The notes: generated from the sequence alone by a model not told the origin. Positions 1-7,436 are shown, numbered from the stretch's first letter. The stretch: DNA of 44,839 nt from Variovorax sp. CF313 (GCF_000282635.1 NZ_AKIW01000012.1:1-44839), one strand, 5' to 3'. A program made the numbers and translations.

Positions 1-2148
1 GTTCTCACGCACATCGAGGATGTCACTCGACGCGGTCAGGGTGTTGTAGGTGCCGTAGTCGACGAAAGTGTCTCCGGTAGCACCTGAAGAGGATTCATAG
101 ACATTGGAATCCCCGCTGACCTGGATTTCCGCATTGCTATTGAGCAGGTCGATCGTGCTGTTGTTTGCCCAGACGTTGTTGCCGTTGCCGTTAACACTGA
201 GGTAGTCGCCGCCACCCCACAGGTTCACTCCGTCGTTGCTGCCCGAGAGGTTGAAGCTGGTGTTGGCCCAGGTGCCAATACTGTCGCCGGTTCCGTTGAC
301 GGAGTAGCCCGAGCCGCCGAGCAGACCGAGGTAGTCGCCGCTGCCCCCCAGGTTCACTCCGTCGTTGCCGCCCGAAACGTTGGCTTGGCTGTTGCCGTTC
401 AGGTAGATGCCAGTGCCTTGCCCATTCGCCGTGGTGCCGCCAAAGCCGTCGCCATTGGCATTGACGAGGTCGAGGTTCCCGTTGGTGCCGCCAACGACGG
501 TCAACGCACCAGCGACGGTGTCGATGGTGTTGCCTCCGCCATAGGCACCGAGGCTGTCACCCGTCGCCTCTCGCACTGTGTTGTTATTGCCGAAGAGGTT
601 TACCTGAGTATTGGTCGCCATTGAAATCGCACCGCCGTTGACATTGACGGCGTCGAAATCGTTGTTGGTTCCGGAAACGTTGAGTTGGTCGCCAGCACTC
701 TCGTTGATGGTGTTGGCGCCGCCGATCACATTGACATCTGCGTTGCTGCCCAACACAACAGTGGCGTTGGAGTCCGTCACGGTGTCCGCGTTGGCCCCGG
801 TGCCACTCAGGATGAAGGTGTCGCCGGCCTGCCCACTGATGGATTCGCTGCCTCCCGCGACTGTGACCTGTGCATTGGCGGCGGCCACGATGGTGTCGCC
901 TGAACCGGTGATGGTGACCGTGCTGCCGGCCGCGACGTAAATTGTGGCGTTGCTCTCGGTCACGAGGTCGCCGTCGACGGCGTCCACCGTGACGCCCGTG
1001 CCGCTGATGGTGGCCCGGGTATTGGCGCCGAGGTTGACGGTGCCGTTAGTGATACTGACGCTTTCGCCCTGGCCTGTCAGATTGACCGTGCTGCCAGTTG
1101 CGCCTGAGACGGTGTTGTTGTCACCGGAAATATTCAGTGCGTCATTCTCGCCCGCGACGATCGTGTTACCGGTGCCCTCCACATCGCCGGTGGCACCATT
1201 GGAAAATGCCACATTTCCATTGGTTTCGTTGATTGAAATATTGCTTCCAGTTGCGTTGACGGAGTTATTTTGCCCTGACTCATTCAAATTTCCATTGATG
1301 CATGTTGCGATAGAGTTGCCGGAAATAATGGCGACTGTATTTCCACAAGTTACGGTATTTTCTCCGCTAGATGTCAGATTGGCGCTGCTGCCGTTGCTCA
1401 GTGCGATGTTGTTTCCACCACCCGTTATAGAAATACTCCCGGATCCAATTTCAATATTTACATGATCTGCAGTAATAGATCCGTCACTATTTACCGTGCC
1501 CAAATTCGGGGCGGCGTTGCCGCCCGCACCGATGTGGGTATGTGTTTGATCGGTCAGCGTGATCTGTCCATTCGAGATTTGCTCTTGCCAACTGACGCTT
1601 CCATCATTGTTGGTTGCGGTGTGCAGCGTGGTGTTTGTGGTGAGTAAGAACGGAGAATTGTTGTAGTCGATGCGAACAGATTCGCCCAGTTGGGATTCAA
1701 CATTGTTTTCTGCGGCAACGGCTACTTGCTCCGCCAGGTTCGGAAATTTTCCCGACGAAGGGGTTTGAAAGTCAGCAGCAAGATTGGGATCTGTTGTGTG
1801 TGCTCCCTCATGGATCAATGCCATCGCCGATGAATCTACTCCAGAGGGAACTCCCGTGGAGTCAACAACGACAAATCCTTTTCCCGGATCCCAGTAGACG
1901 GTATTTGGTGCGCCCGAATTGTTAAAACCAGGAATTTGCGCCTGCTGCGCAAGCGTTGGAACATACTCGTCGTCTCCGCTGTGATTTATGCTAATGGAGA
2001 CGCCTCGATCTACCATGCCTTGCAATATTGTCTGGGCATCAGAACTTCCCTGCAGGTAGGAGAGGGCTGAGTTCAGGCTATCGACATCGCTTTGCGCTGC
2101 CCCCGAGGAAATGGAAACACCAAAATTAGCCGCGGTGAATGTGGTCAT
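1..2148 (-). CDS. Repetitive beta-solenoid-like protein with N-terminal HExxH metallopeptidase-like domain (3' end outside window)
   Basis: The frame is open from an ATG at 2148 to the window edge: 716 codons with no stop, and a good ribosome-binding site (AAGGGA) just upstream. There is no recognisable signal peptide. Residues 1-200 look like a small zinc-peptidase domain: HEGAH (HExxH) at about 113-117, preceded by a YWDPGKGF segment and followed at about 147 by an EN..E..LG..VR.DY segment. I recall that layout from M91/NleD-like effector peptidases. From about residue 225 the protein is built of roughly 10-20-residue units rich in Gly, Asn, Thr and Val (for example GDNNTVSGATGSTVNLTG), as expected of a parallel beta-helix. 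It lies 43 bases downstream of the exported protein at 2192-2860 on the same strand. Function is unknown; a secreted toxin or surface protein is an inference. The peptidase assignment is motif-based only. Confidence 0.75.
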   Translation of the reverse strand, partial: MTTFTAANFGVSISSGAAQSDVDSLNSALSYLQGSSDAQTILQGMVDRGVSISINHSGDDEYVPTLAQQAQIPGFNNSGAPNTVYWDPGKGFVVVDSTGVPSGVDSSAMALIHEGAHTTDPNLAADFQTPSSGKFPNLAEQVAVAAENNVESQLGESVRIDYNNSPFLLTTNTTLHTATNNDGSVSWQEQISNGQITLTDQTHTHIGAGGNAAPNLGTVNSDGSITADHVNIEIGSGSISITGGGNNIALSNGSSANLTSSGENTVTCGNTVAIISGNSIATCINGNLNESGQNNSVNATGSNISINETNGNVAFSNGATGDVEGTGNTIVAGENDALNISGDNNTVSGATGSTVNLTGQGESVSITNGTVNLGANTRATISGTGVTVDAVDGDLVTESNATIYVAAGSTVTITGSGDTIVAAANAQVTVAGGSESISGQAGDTFILSGTGANADTVTDSNATVVLGSNADVNVIGGANTINESAGDQLNVSGTNNDFDAVNVNGGAISMATNTQVNLFGNNNTVREATGDSLGAYGGGNTIDTVAGALTVVGGTNGNLDLVNANGDGFGGTTANGQGTGIYLNGNSQANVSGGNDGVNLGGSGDYLGLLGGSGYSVNGTGDSIGTWANTSFNLSGSNDGVNLWGGGDYLSVNGNGNNVWANNSTIDLLNSNAEIQVSGDSNVYESSSGATGDTFVDYGTYNTLTASSDILDVREN

Positions 2149-2191
2149 TTAAATCCCTTGGTCTATAAAGGCTGAAAACTCAAGAAGCCGA

Positions 2192-2860
2192 TTAATTTGG
2201 AGGGAAATCCGATTTTTTGGGGAAATTCGAACAATTGCCCCTCTCCATCACGCCCGATTTGCCTTGATTCGAGCGTTGCTTAACGGCGAGGGAGTATACT
2301 GATCCAACAAGTTCCTTATTCACCCTGATAGGAATTGCAGAAGATTTTGAATTGTCTTGAGACTCAACTATTTCGAACGATCCATCGAGGTGGGATATCA
2401 CCCCCGGCAGTAAAGATTTGCCATTTACGGCTTCGATCGCGATAGTGCCAAAGCGAAAATCGTGAGGTGGAGCGTAATTTTGACCGAGGAGGATTTTTAT
2501 TTTTTCCCCCGTAGGTAGTAGAAAATAAATCCCGTTCAAAGGCTCCCAGCCCATAGGGCTTGGCAGGGAATGTGGCTTTGATAGCTCAATCAATTGAGTT
2601 AATCTCGCGATACCTCTCTTGTCGATCAGAATGAGCTCACAGCCAGACGATAGCAATTCGGCTTCCTGCACCGCATTAGCGCGGAGTTTGAGTGGCAAAA
2701 AAAACATTCTGACCTCAGTGGCGTGACGCGCTTGCCGAAGAATCTCGTCAAGATTTTCTGAAGGTGCTTTTGCGAGTGCCCACTGCGAGGCCGCAACAAG
2801 AAAAAGGAAGAAGAAAATCCTGCGCGCTCTTGATTTGCAGTCGGCATGGAGGTAATTCAT
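2192..2860 (-). CDS. Hypothetical exported protein, 222 aa
   Basis: I do not recognise a family. The N terminus has basic residues (KSRARR), a hydrophobic stretch FFFLFLVAA and a probable signal-peptidase site after WALA (near residue 30), so it is probably periplasmic or secreted. The mature part is mixed alpha/beta in appearance with no repeats and a basic, Asn/Ser-rich tail. Its DNA is clearly more AT-rich than the housekeeping genes to the right. It directly precedes the repetitive HExxH protein on the same strand (43-base gap), so the two are probably co-transcribed; it may be an accessory, chaperone or immunity partner, but nothing in the sequence proves this. The ATG at 2860 has only a weak ribosome-binding site (TTGGAAAACC). 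Confidence 0.55.
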   Translation of the reverse strand: MNYLHADCKSRARRIFFFLFLVAASQWALAKAPSENLDEILRQARHATEVRMFFLPLKLRANAVQEAELLSSGCELILIDKRGIARLTQLIELSKPHSLPSPMGWEPLNGIYFLLPTGEKIKILLGQNYAPPHDFRFGTIAIEAVNGKSLLPGVISHLDGSFEIVESQDNSKSSAIPIRVNKELVGSVYSLAVKQRSNQGKSGVMERGNCSNFPKKSDFPPN

Positions 2861-3088
2861 GGTTTTCCAAGCGTGTTTAGTGCTTTTATCGATTGCACTT
2901 CAAAATGCGGGGCGGCTTGGCTGGATTTTTGGAAAAATCACTTTAGGCATATTGAAGTCATCGCTTCAGCGAACTATATGGAATGAATGCTATTTGATGA
3001 GCGCCGCGAAAAAGTTAGCCGAAAATTAGCCAAAGCGTTGGAATTTTGGTTTTGCGCTTATTACTATTTCAACTGACCGCACCCTGAC

Positions 3089-3235
3089 TTGCTTGGACGA
3101 ACTCTTGCTGACACCCGCATCGAGGATGCTATCGCCCGTCGCGCCGTTGGCCGTGCCCACGTAGTCGCCGTTGCCGGTGACGGTGCCCACGACCCCGTTC
3201 TCACGCACATCGAGGATGTCGCTCGACGCAGCCAT
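3089..3235 (-). pseudogene. Detached fragment of a repetitive protein gene
   Basis: Read on the minus strand this stretch encodes SSDILDVREN followed by GVVGTVTGNGDYVGTANGATGDS, the same kind of Gly/Asn/Thr units as the large protein at the left edge. The DNA at 3198-3230 repeats positions 1-33 of the window with a single difference. The fragment has no start of its own. It ends abruptly at about 3231-3235, where IS66 transposase sequence begins, and loses similarity below about 3090. It is best read as a duplicated or recombined piece of the neighbouring repeat gene, or of a paralogue, left next to the transposon remnant. Confidence 0.6.
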
Positions 3236-3824
3236 CCCGAAGGCGGCTCGCTCACCGGATCAGCTCGCGACCCGGTTCGTGCGGCTGATTGGCAAGCTGT
3301 ACCGTGCGGAGGCCTTGGCCAGGGATTGGACGCCCGCGCGTCGGTTGCGGATGCGCTCGCGCTACAGCGCCGCGGTCGTGCGCGAGATCGAGCGACTGCT
3401 GCTGACGCACTTGCATAGTGTTGCGCCGTCGAGCTTGCTGGGCGAGGCACTGCACTACCTGCACGGGCAGTGGCCCAAGCTCGTGCGGTTCCTGGACAAC
3501 GGCGCTTGGCCGCTGGGACTCCAACCCGGTGGAGAACGCGATTCGCCCCTTCGTGGTCGGAAGACGGTCATGGTTGTTCGCTGACACCGTAGGCGGCGCG
3601 AACGCCAGTGCCAATCTTTACTCGCTCATCGAGACCGCCAAGGCCAACAACGTCGAGCCCTACCGCTACCTCGTCGCGCTGTTCAAGAAGCTGCCGCTGG
3701 CGCAGACTGCCGACGACTACGAGGCGCTGCTGCCCTGGAACATCGAGCTCGTCGAACCGTAGACCTCTGCGCGCGCATCGATTCCGGCGCCGCGCGCAAG
3801 GGCGTGGTTTATTGAGCACCTTAC
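3235..3824 (+). mobile_element. IS66-family remnant (3' part only)
   Basis: Only the C-terminal third of an IS66-type transposase and the right-hand end of the element remain. After the transposase stop (3760-3762), the sequence GTGGTTTATTGAGCACCTTAC ends near 3824; I recall this kind of ending (…TTAC) from IS66 right termini. Left of 3235 there is no transposase sequence, so the left end and the tnpA/tnpB genes are missing. The remnant separates a fragment of the repeat gene from a CAP-domain gene that has lost its 5' part. This implies a deletion or recombination event around the insertion. Confidence 0.7.
3237..3762 (+). pseudogene. tnpC: IS66 transposase C-terminal fragment, frameshifted
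   Basis: The sequence matches the C-terminal part of IS66 TnpC. It contains GEALHYLHGQWPKLVRFLDNG, then SNPVENAIRPFVVGRRSWLF, then the PYRYLVALFKKLP and YEALLPWN segments typical of the family end. The first part is in one frame and the part from DSNPVEN onward is in the next frame. One extra G in the run near 3522-3525 (CTGGGACTCC where CTGGACTCC is expected) accounts for the shift. With no N terminus, no DDE core and a frameshift, it cannot make a working transposase. Confidence 0.8.
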
Positions 3825-3825
3825 G

Positions 3826-4578
3826 TTCTTCACTGGCATCGGCCCGGGTGATCGCGCGACGGCGGCTGGATATCCATGGCGAATCGCGCTCGATGACAAC
3901 TCGGACAACACCGGCGGCAACGCCAACGTGAGCACGGGCCGCGGCGCTGAGTCGATCCGCAGCCTCCTGAGCGCGCCCTACCACGCACTCGACCTGCTGA
4001 CCGCTGCACTCGACGTCGGCATCTCTGTGAAGAGCAGCGACGACGCTGGAACCACGGGTTCGGGCGGTCCACGAACGATCGCGCAATACAACTTCGGTCT
4101 GCAGCAAACCGCGTTTGCACAGCACCCAGGCGCAGAGGAAATCCGGACTTACCCCTGCAACGGCACGACGGGCACAGCGTTCGAGTTGAAGAACGAGTCG
4201 CCGAATCCGATCCCCGGCCGTGACCTTGCGGCGAACCCGATCGGCCAGCCGATCATCATCGCCGTGCGTCCTGGCCAGCTCGTGGAAATCACTTCTGCAA
4301 CGATGGTGAAGAAATCCGACCTCACAGCGATCGCACTGCGCCCGACGATGACGTGCGCGAACGATCCGAACAGCCACCTCGACCCGAGTCGGGCGATCAT
4401 CCTCCCGGATGTCCCGCCGGAACCCAACACCGAGTACACGGTGTCGATTGCTGGCACGAACACCGCGATCGCCGACTTCAATAACGGGCATCCAGTGAGC
4501 AGCGGCACCAATCCGGCGATCACGTCGAACGCGACGGGCGCCTTCATGAAAACGTTCACGTTCAAGATGGGAAGCTGA
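3826..4578 (+). pseudogene. CAP/SCP-like domain protein, 5' end lost at the IS66 junction
   Basis: From the IS boundary an open frame runs to 4578: FFTGIGPGDRATAAGYPW, then GRGAESIRSLLSAPYHALDLL, then a 150-residue C-terminal part rich in Pro, Asn and Thr ending TFTFKMGS. The DRATAAGYPW segment and the following APYH are typical of secreted CAP (SCP/TAPS, PF00188-like) proteins in Burkholderiales. The signal peptide and first part of the CAP domain are absent, and the frame is open back into IS DNA without a plausible start. A GTG at 3928 could start a 216-residue product, but it would lack half the domain. Probably a dead gene; the family call rests on short motifs. Confidence 0.55.
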
Positions 4579-4641
4579 TCGTAGATCGACTCGCGGGTGC
4601 GTTGCCCCTGGACCAGCCACCGACCGCCGATCTTTCGTACT

Positions 4642-4674
4642 CAAAGAAAAAGCGCCCGAAGGCGCTTTTCTTTG
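4642..4674. terminator. Bidirectional intrinsic terminator
   Basis: A hairpin with arms CAAAGAAAAAGCGCC and GGCGCTTTTCTTTG around a CGAA loop has one unpaired A. It gives a GC-rich stem with U-runs in both directions. It lies between the convergent CAP-domain remnant (ends 4578) and the exported heptad-repeat gene (ends 4689), so it can serve both. Confidence 0.8.
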
Positions 4675-4688
4675 TTGAGGCTCCGAGC

Positions 4689-5108
4689 TCAGGGGCGAGG
4701 CATGTTGGCGTATGCGAGCGCCAAACACATCGGGAAAGCACTGACCCCACCTGCTGTGGCTGCGCAAGAGTTCGCGGCCGTGATAACGATGTATTCGTAG
4801 TCGACGTTCACACCGTTCAAGGCCCGGTTCGCCACACCTTGAGCGTTGCTGGCCACAGCCTGCGCATTGTTGGCTGCCTGGCGTGCGTCCTGGGCCACCT
4901 GGCCGGACCAATTGGCGGTGCTCTGGGCGTTGTTCGCGGTGCCCTGAGCGTTGTTCGCCAACGAAGTCACGTAGGCGATCGATTGCGCGATAGGGGCCCC
5001 TGCGACCTGCTGACCGCCGGTCGAATTCGCCACCTGGTAGGTCTGCGCATGCGCGCTGAAGGCAAGAGTAAGAACCAGCGCGGCGCCGGCCCATGGATTC
5101 ATCTTCAT
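4689..5108 (-). CDS. Small exported protein with seven-residue alanine-zipper repeats
   Basis: The likely start is the ATG at 5108 (MKMNPWAG), preceded by GAAAGGAA; an upstream in-frame extension looks non-coding. The product is 139 aa. A signal peptide ends at AHA-Q near residue 21. Residues 52-100 form seven consecutive heptads (NNAQGTA, NNAQSTA, NWSGQVA, QDARQAA, NNAQAVA, SNAQGVA, NRALNGV), the pattern of an alanine-zipper coiled coil as in Lpp-type or phage-fibre stalks. A 39-residue C-terminal part carries two cysteines (114 and 128) and may form a small disulfide-linked head. There is no lipobox. I recognise no family. It lies between the integrase and the terminator at 4642-4674 as island cargo. 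Confidence 0.65.
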   Translation of the reverse strand: MKMNPWAGAALVLTLAFSAHAQTYQVANSTGGQQVAGAPIAQSIAYVTSLANNAQGTANNAQSTANWSGQVAQDARQAANNAQAVASNAQGVANRALNGVNVDYEYIVITAANSCAATAGGVSAFPMCLALAYANMPRP

Positions 5109-5229
5109 CTGGAAGTTCCTTTCGAGTTGGTGACCGCTCGCAGGCCCGAAAGGAGGGTTGGATGTGCCGAGGAGATGAATCGGCCAAAGCCTGCGGGTGG
5201 TCGAAGCCAGTGTGCGGGTGGCACCTCTG

Positions 5230-5249
5230 TGCACTGAAATGACAAATTC
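5230..5249. repeat. 20-bp direct repeat, copy 1 (integrase-flanking)
   Basis: TGCACTGAAATGACAAATTC occurs here, 20 bases past the integrase stop, and again identically at 6338-6357 upstream of its start. The bases on either side differ, so the match is exactly this unit. It may be an integrase arm-type binding site or a scar of module exchange. Confidence 0.8.
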
Positions 5250-5269
5250 ACGCGGCCCTGATTGGCTCG

Positions 5270-6271
5270 CTAACCAATCTTCGCGAGCAAATCAGTCGCC
5301 CGAAGATGCGTATACCGCTTGAGCATCACAAACGACTTATGACCACTGATGCTCGAGGCCTCAATGGCGCTCATGCCCTTCTCAAACAATCTGGACACCC
5401 CCTCATGGCGTAGGTCGTGCCAACGCAAGCCACTGATCTTGAGACGCTTCAGGGTTCGTTTCCAGATCATCAAGACCGCGTTGGCCGTGCACCCGAACAC
5501 TCTGCCGTCGATGCTGCGCGGCATGGCTTGCAGGACCGTCATCGCCTTCGACGACAGCGGGATTTCGTGCGGAACCCCTTTGTTTACGCGCTGATGGTAG
5601 GCGCGCGGAATCATGAGCACTCGGTCGGCCAAGCTGATCCACTCCCACCGCAGTTCGAAAAGCATGGCCTGCCGCAGCGTGGTCTCTACGGCCAGTTCGA
5701 AGGCGGGAGCAGCCCATGGGTTACCGGTCTCGGCAAGCGCCATTGCTAGGCGCTCCCGCTCGCCAGGGTGCAGGCGCCGATCGCGCGCCTTTGTGCCGCT
5801 GGGCTTTCGGATGTTCTTCAGCGGATTCGGCTGCCCTTCCCAGCCCCACTCCTTTCGTGCCATTTCGAACAGATGGCTTACCAATTGGAGCTCGAGTCTG
5901 ATCGTATTCTCGGCACGGCCCGCCCGGCGCCGCTCGTCCCTATACGCCGCAAAGTCGGCCCCCCGCAGCGTTGCCATGAACCGTTGCGCAAGCGGATGCT
6001 GCTTCCAGCGTTCAATGCGCTGCAGGTCCCGTTCAGGATGCGCTTTACGGCTGCTGAAGTCACGCCCATAGCGATCGAATGCCTCCGCCAGCGTAGTGCT
6101 CTCGGCCTCCCGGTTGTCGCGGTAAGTCCCGCGGTCCATGTCCGCCTCGATCGCCCGTGCGATGCGGTGCGCTTCCGCTGACGTGTCGGCCGTGCCGAAC
6201 CAGGCTGGCCAGCCTTTGCGCCGGATCTGGATCTTGTAGTTGCCCTCGCGGGTCTTTTGGATGCTTGCCAA
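5270..6271 (-). CDS. Tyrosine-type site-specific integrase
   Basis: Phage/island integrase of the tyrosine recombinase family, which cuts and rejoins att sites. The catalytic pattern is present: Arg in TTLRQAMLFELRW, HxxR in WHDLRHEGVSR, a downstream His in SGHKSF and the nucleophile Tyr in LKRYTHL near the C terminus. The N-terminal part (ASIQKTREGNYKIQIRRKGW) is the usual SAM-like arm-binding region. A TTG at 6271 is the best start because AGAGGA lies 8 bases upstream; a GTG at 6331 adds 20 residues but has no ribosome-binding site. The gene lies just downstream of tRNA-Lys in the same direction, the classic arrangement for an element inserted at a tRNA 3' end. It looks intact. Confidence 0.92.
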   Translation of the reverse strand: MASIQKTREGNYKIQIRRKGWPAWFGTADTSAEAHRIARAIEADMDRGTYRDNREAESTTLAEAFDRYGRDFSSRKAHPERDLQRIERWKQHPLAQRFMATLRGADFAAYRDERRRAGRAENTIRLELQLVSHLFEMARKEWGWEGQPNPLKNIRKPSGTKARDRRLHPGERERLAMALAETGNPWAAPAFELAVETTLRQAMLFELRWEWISLADRVLMIPRAYHQRVNKGVPHEIPLSSKAMTVLQAMPRSIDGRVFGCTANAVLMIWKRTLKRLKISGLRWHDLRHEGVSRLFEKGMSAIEASSISGHKSFVMLKRYTHLRATDLLAKIG

Positions 6272-6326
6272 GTGGTGGGTCCTCTGGTCGATCGATGAAG
6301 TGATCGATGAAGCCCACAATGTCCAG

Positions 6327-6357
6327 TGCACTGAAATTGCACTGAAATGACAAATTC
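6327..6357. repeat. Tandem 11-bp repeats containing the 20-bp direct repeat, copy 2
   Basis: TGCACTGAAAT occurs twice in tandem (6327-6337 and 6338-6348). The second copy extends to the full 20-base unit (6338-6357) also found at 5230-5249. The block overlaps a CAGTGCACTG palindrome at 6324-6333. Clustered direct repeats between an integrase and its tRNA target are typical of arm-type integrase sites, and the block may also control int. Confidence 0.75.
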
Positions 6358-6396
6358 GGCGCCGATTCCTGTTGTGCCCGCGCCATCCGAAAAGAC

Positions 6397-6433
6397 AAAA
6401 AAAACGGCCGGAACCCGCATAGATGCTGGGTTT
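6397..6433 (-). terminator. Intrinsic terminator downstream of tRNA-Lys
   Basis: On the minus strand the sequence AACCCAGCAT-CT-ATGCGGGTT can fold into a stem with one bulged A. It is followed by CCGGCCG and a run of eight T residues. It lies 19 bases past the tRNA 3' end and ends the tRNA transcript before the integrase gene. Confidence 0.65.
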
Positions 6434-6451
6434 CGACCGATTCAGTGTTGG

Positions 6452-6527
6452 TGGTAGGACGTACTGGATTCGAACCAGTGACCAACGGATTAAAAGTCCG
6501 CTGCTCTACCAACTGAGCTAACGTCCC
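6452..6527 (-). tRNA. tRNA-Lys (anticodon TTT)
   Basis: The minus strand folds as a complete cloverleaf. The acceptor GGGACGT pairs with ACGTCCT (one G-U). The D arm is GCTCAGTTGGTAGAGC, the anticodon arm is GCGGA-CTTTTAA-TCCGT with anticodon UUU, and the T arm is CTGGTTCGAATCCAG. The genome encodes A plus CCA at the 3' end. The 3' half is the presumed insertion site of the neighbouring integrase-bearing element. Confidence 0.97.
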
Positions 6528-6574
6528 GGAACCATTTTTTCTTCTAGCCGGTATCGAATCCGGCAAAGCCTAAG

Positions 6575-6580
6575 ATTATA
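6575..6580 (-). promoter_or_regulatory. Candidate -10 box for tRNA-Lys overlapping the tcdA stop
   Basis: A perfect TATAAT on the minus strand lies about 48 bases before the tRNA 5' end, and its TAA is the tcdA stop codon. No convincing TTGACA lies 16-18 bases upstream, so the call is tentative. Confidence 0.4.
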
Positions 6581-7436
6581 GCGTGACGTTTGAGGCGATT
6601 TGGTCGAGAACCCAACCCGCTGCACATTGACCGAAGGTCGCGGTGACGCTGACCACCGATCCGTAGCCATGGCAGTTGAGCGAGCCGTCGCCTTCGATGG
6701 CGCATGACGCGTCGGGCGGCGCCACGCTTTCGCGGCTGAAGACGCAGGCAATGCCGATCTTGCGGCCTTCGCGCGGCGCGCCGTGTTCCTTGCGCAGGCG
6801 CTGGCGCAATTGCGCCAGCAAGGGGTCGTGCGTGACAAGCGACAGGTCGTCGATGTCGACCTTGTGCGCCTGCCGCTTGCCGCCCGCCGCGCCCACCGTG
6901 ACGAACGCAGCGCGCGATGAAGAAGATGCACGCGCCCACGCCGCCATGGCCACCTTGGCCTTCACCTGGTCGCAGGCATCGATGATGGCCGTTGCCGGCC
7001 CGTTCGCGGCCTGCGCCGCATCGAGCAGCGATGTCCAGTTGCCGGGCTCGACGAAATCGTCGATCGCCTGCACCTTGCATCCGGGGTTGATCTGCGCGAT
7101 GCGGTCGCGCATGGCTTCGACCTTGGCCTGTCCCACGGTGGCATCGAGCGCATGGATCTGGCGGTTGATGTTCGACTCCGACACGTGGTCGAGGTCGATC
7201 ATCGTCAGCCGCCCCACCCCGCTGCGCGCCAGTGCCTCGACCGCCCACGAACCCACGCCACCGATGCCGACGACCAGCACATGCGCGTTGCGGATGCGCG
7301 CGGCACCGGCAACGCCGTACAGCCGCTCGAGTCCGCCGAAGCGGCGCGCAAGATCGGGCACCGCGGTGTCGGTGAGGACATCCGCGGCGGTGGGAGGAGT
7401 GGTGAAAGCGTCGATGACGATGGCACTCAAGCGCAA
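6576..7436 (-). CDS. tcdA: tRNA threonylcarbamoyladenosine dehydratase
   Basis: E1-like ATP-dependent enzyme that cyclises t6A37 in tRNAs to ct6A. The 286-aa product has the nucleotide-binding GIGGVGSWAVEALARSG segment near residues 57-73, the DLDHVSESNINRQ segment that follows in ThiF/MoeB/UBA folds, and DACDQVKAK in the middle. Near the C terminus there is a Cys-containing CAIEGDGSLNCHGYGS segment typical of CsdL/TcdA. It ends 49 bases before tRNA-Lys and lies 13 bases downstream of cpoB on the same strand, so it probably belongs to the tolB-pal-cpoB transcript. Confidence 0.92.
   Translation of the reverse strand: MRLSAIVIDAFTTPPTAADVLTDTAVPDLARRFGGLERLYGVAGAARIRNAHVLVVGIGGVGSWAVEALARSGVGRLTMIDLDHVSESNINRQIHALDATVGQAKVEAMRDRIAQINPGCKVQAIDDFVEPGNWTSLLDAAQAANGPATAIIDACDQVKAKVAMAAWARASSSSRAAFVTVGAAGGKRQAHKVDIDDLSLVTHDPLLAQLRQRLRKEHGAPREGRKIGIACVFSRESVAPPDASCAIEGDGSLNCHGYGSVVSVTATFGQCAAGWVLDQIASNVTL

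Noticed and set aside
385..1465. Several plus-strand open frames opposite the repetitive protein
   Set aside because: The minus strand is continuously open from an ATG with a good ribosome-binding site. The plus frames are reflections of the repeats and lack start signals.
1..2148. The internal repeats as a CRISPR array
   Set aside because: The repeats are degenerate, coding, and have no constant spacer-repeat unit; they translate to a regular N/G/T/V pattern.
3568..5187. A 539-codon minus-strand open frame across the IS66 remnant, CAP remnant and heptad gene
   Set aside because: Arg-rich composition and crossing of unrelated genetic borders show it is a shadow of other frames.
6272..6331. 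A longer integrase beginning with GTG at 6331
   Set aside because: No ribosome-binding site precedes it and the extra residues run through the direct repeats, whereas TTG at 6271 has AGAGGA at good spacing.
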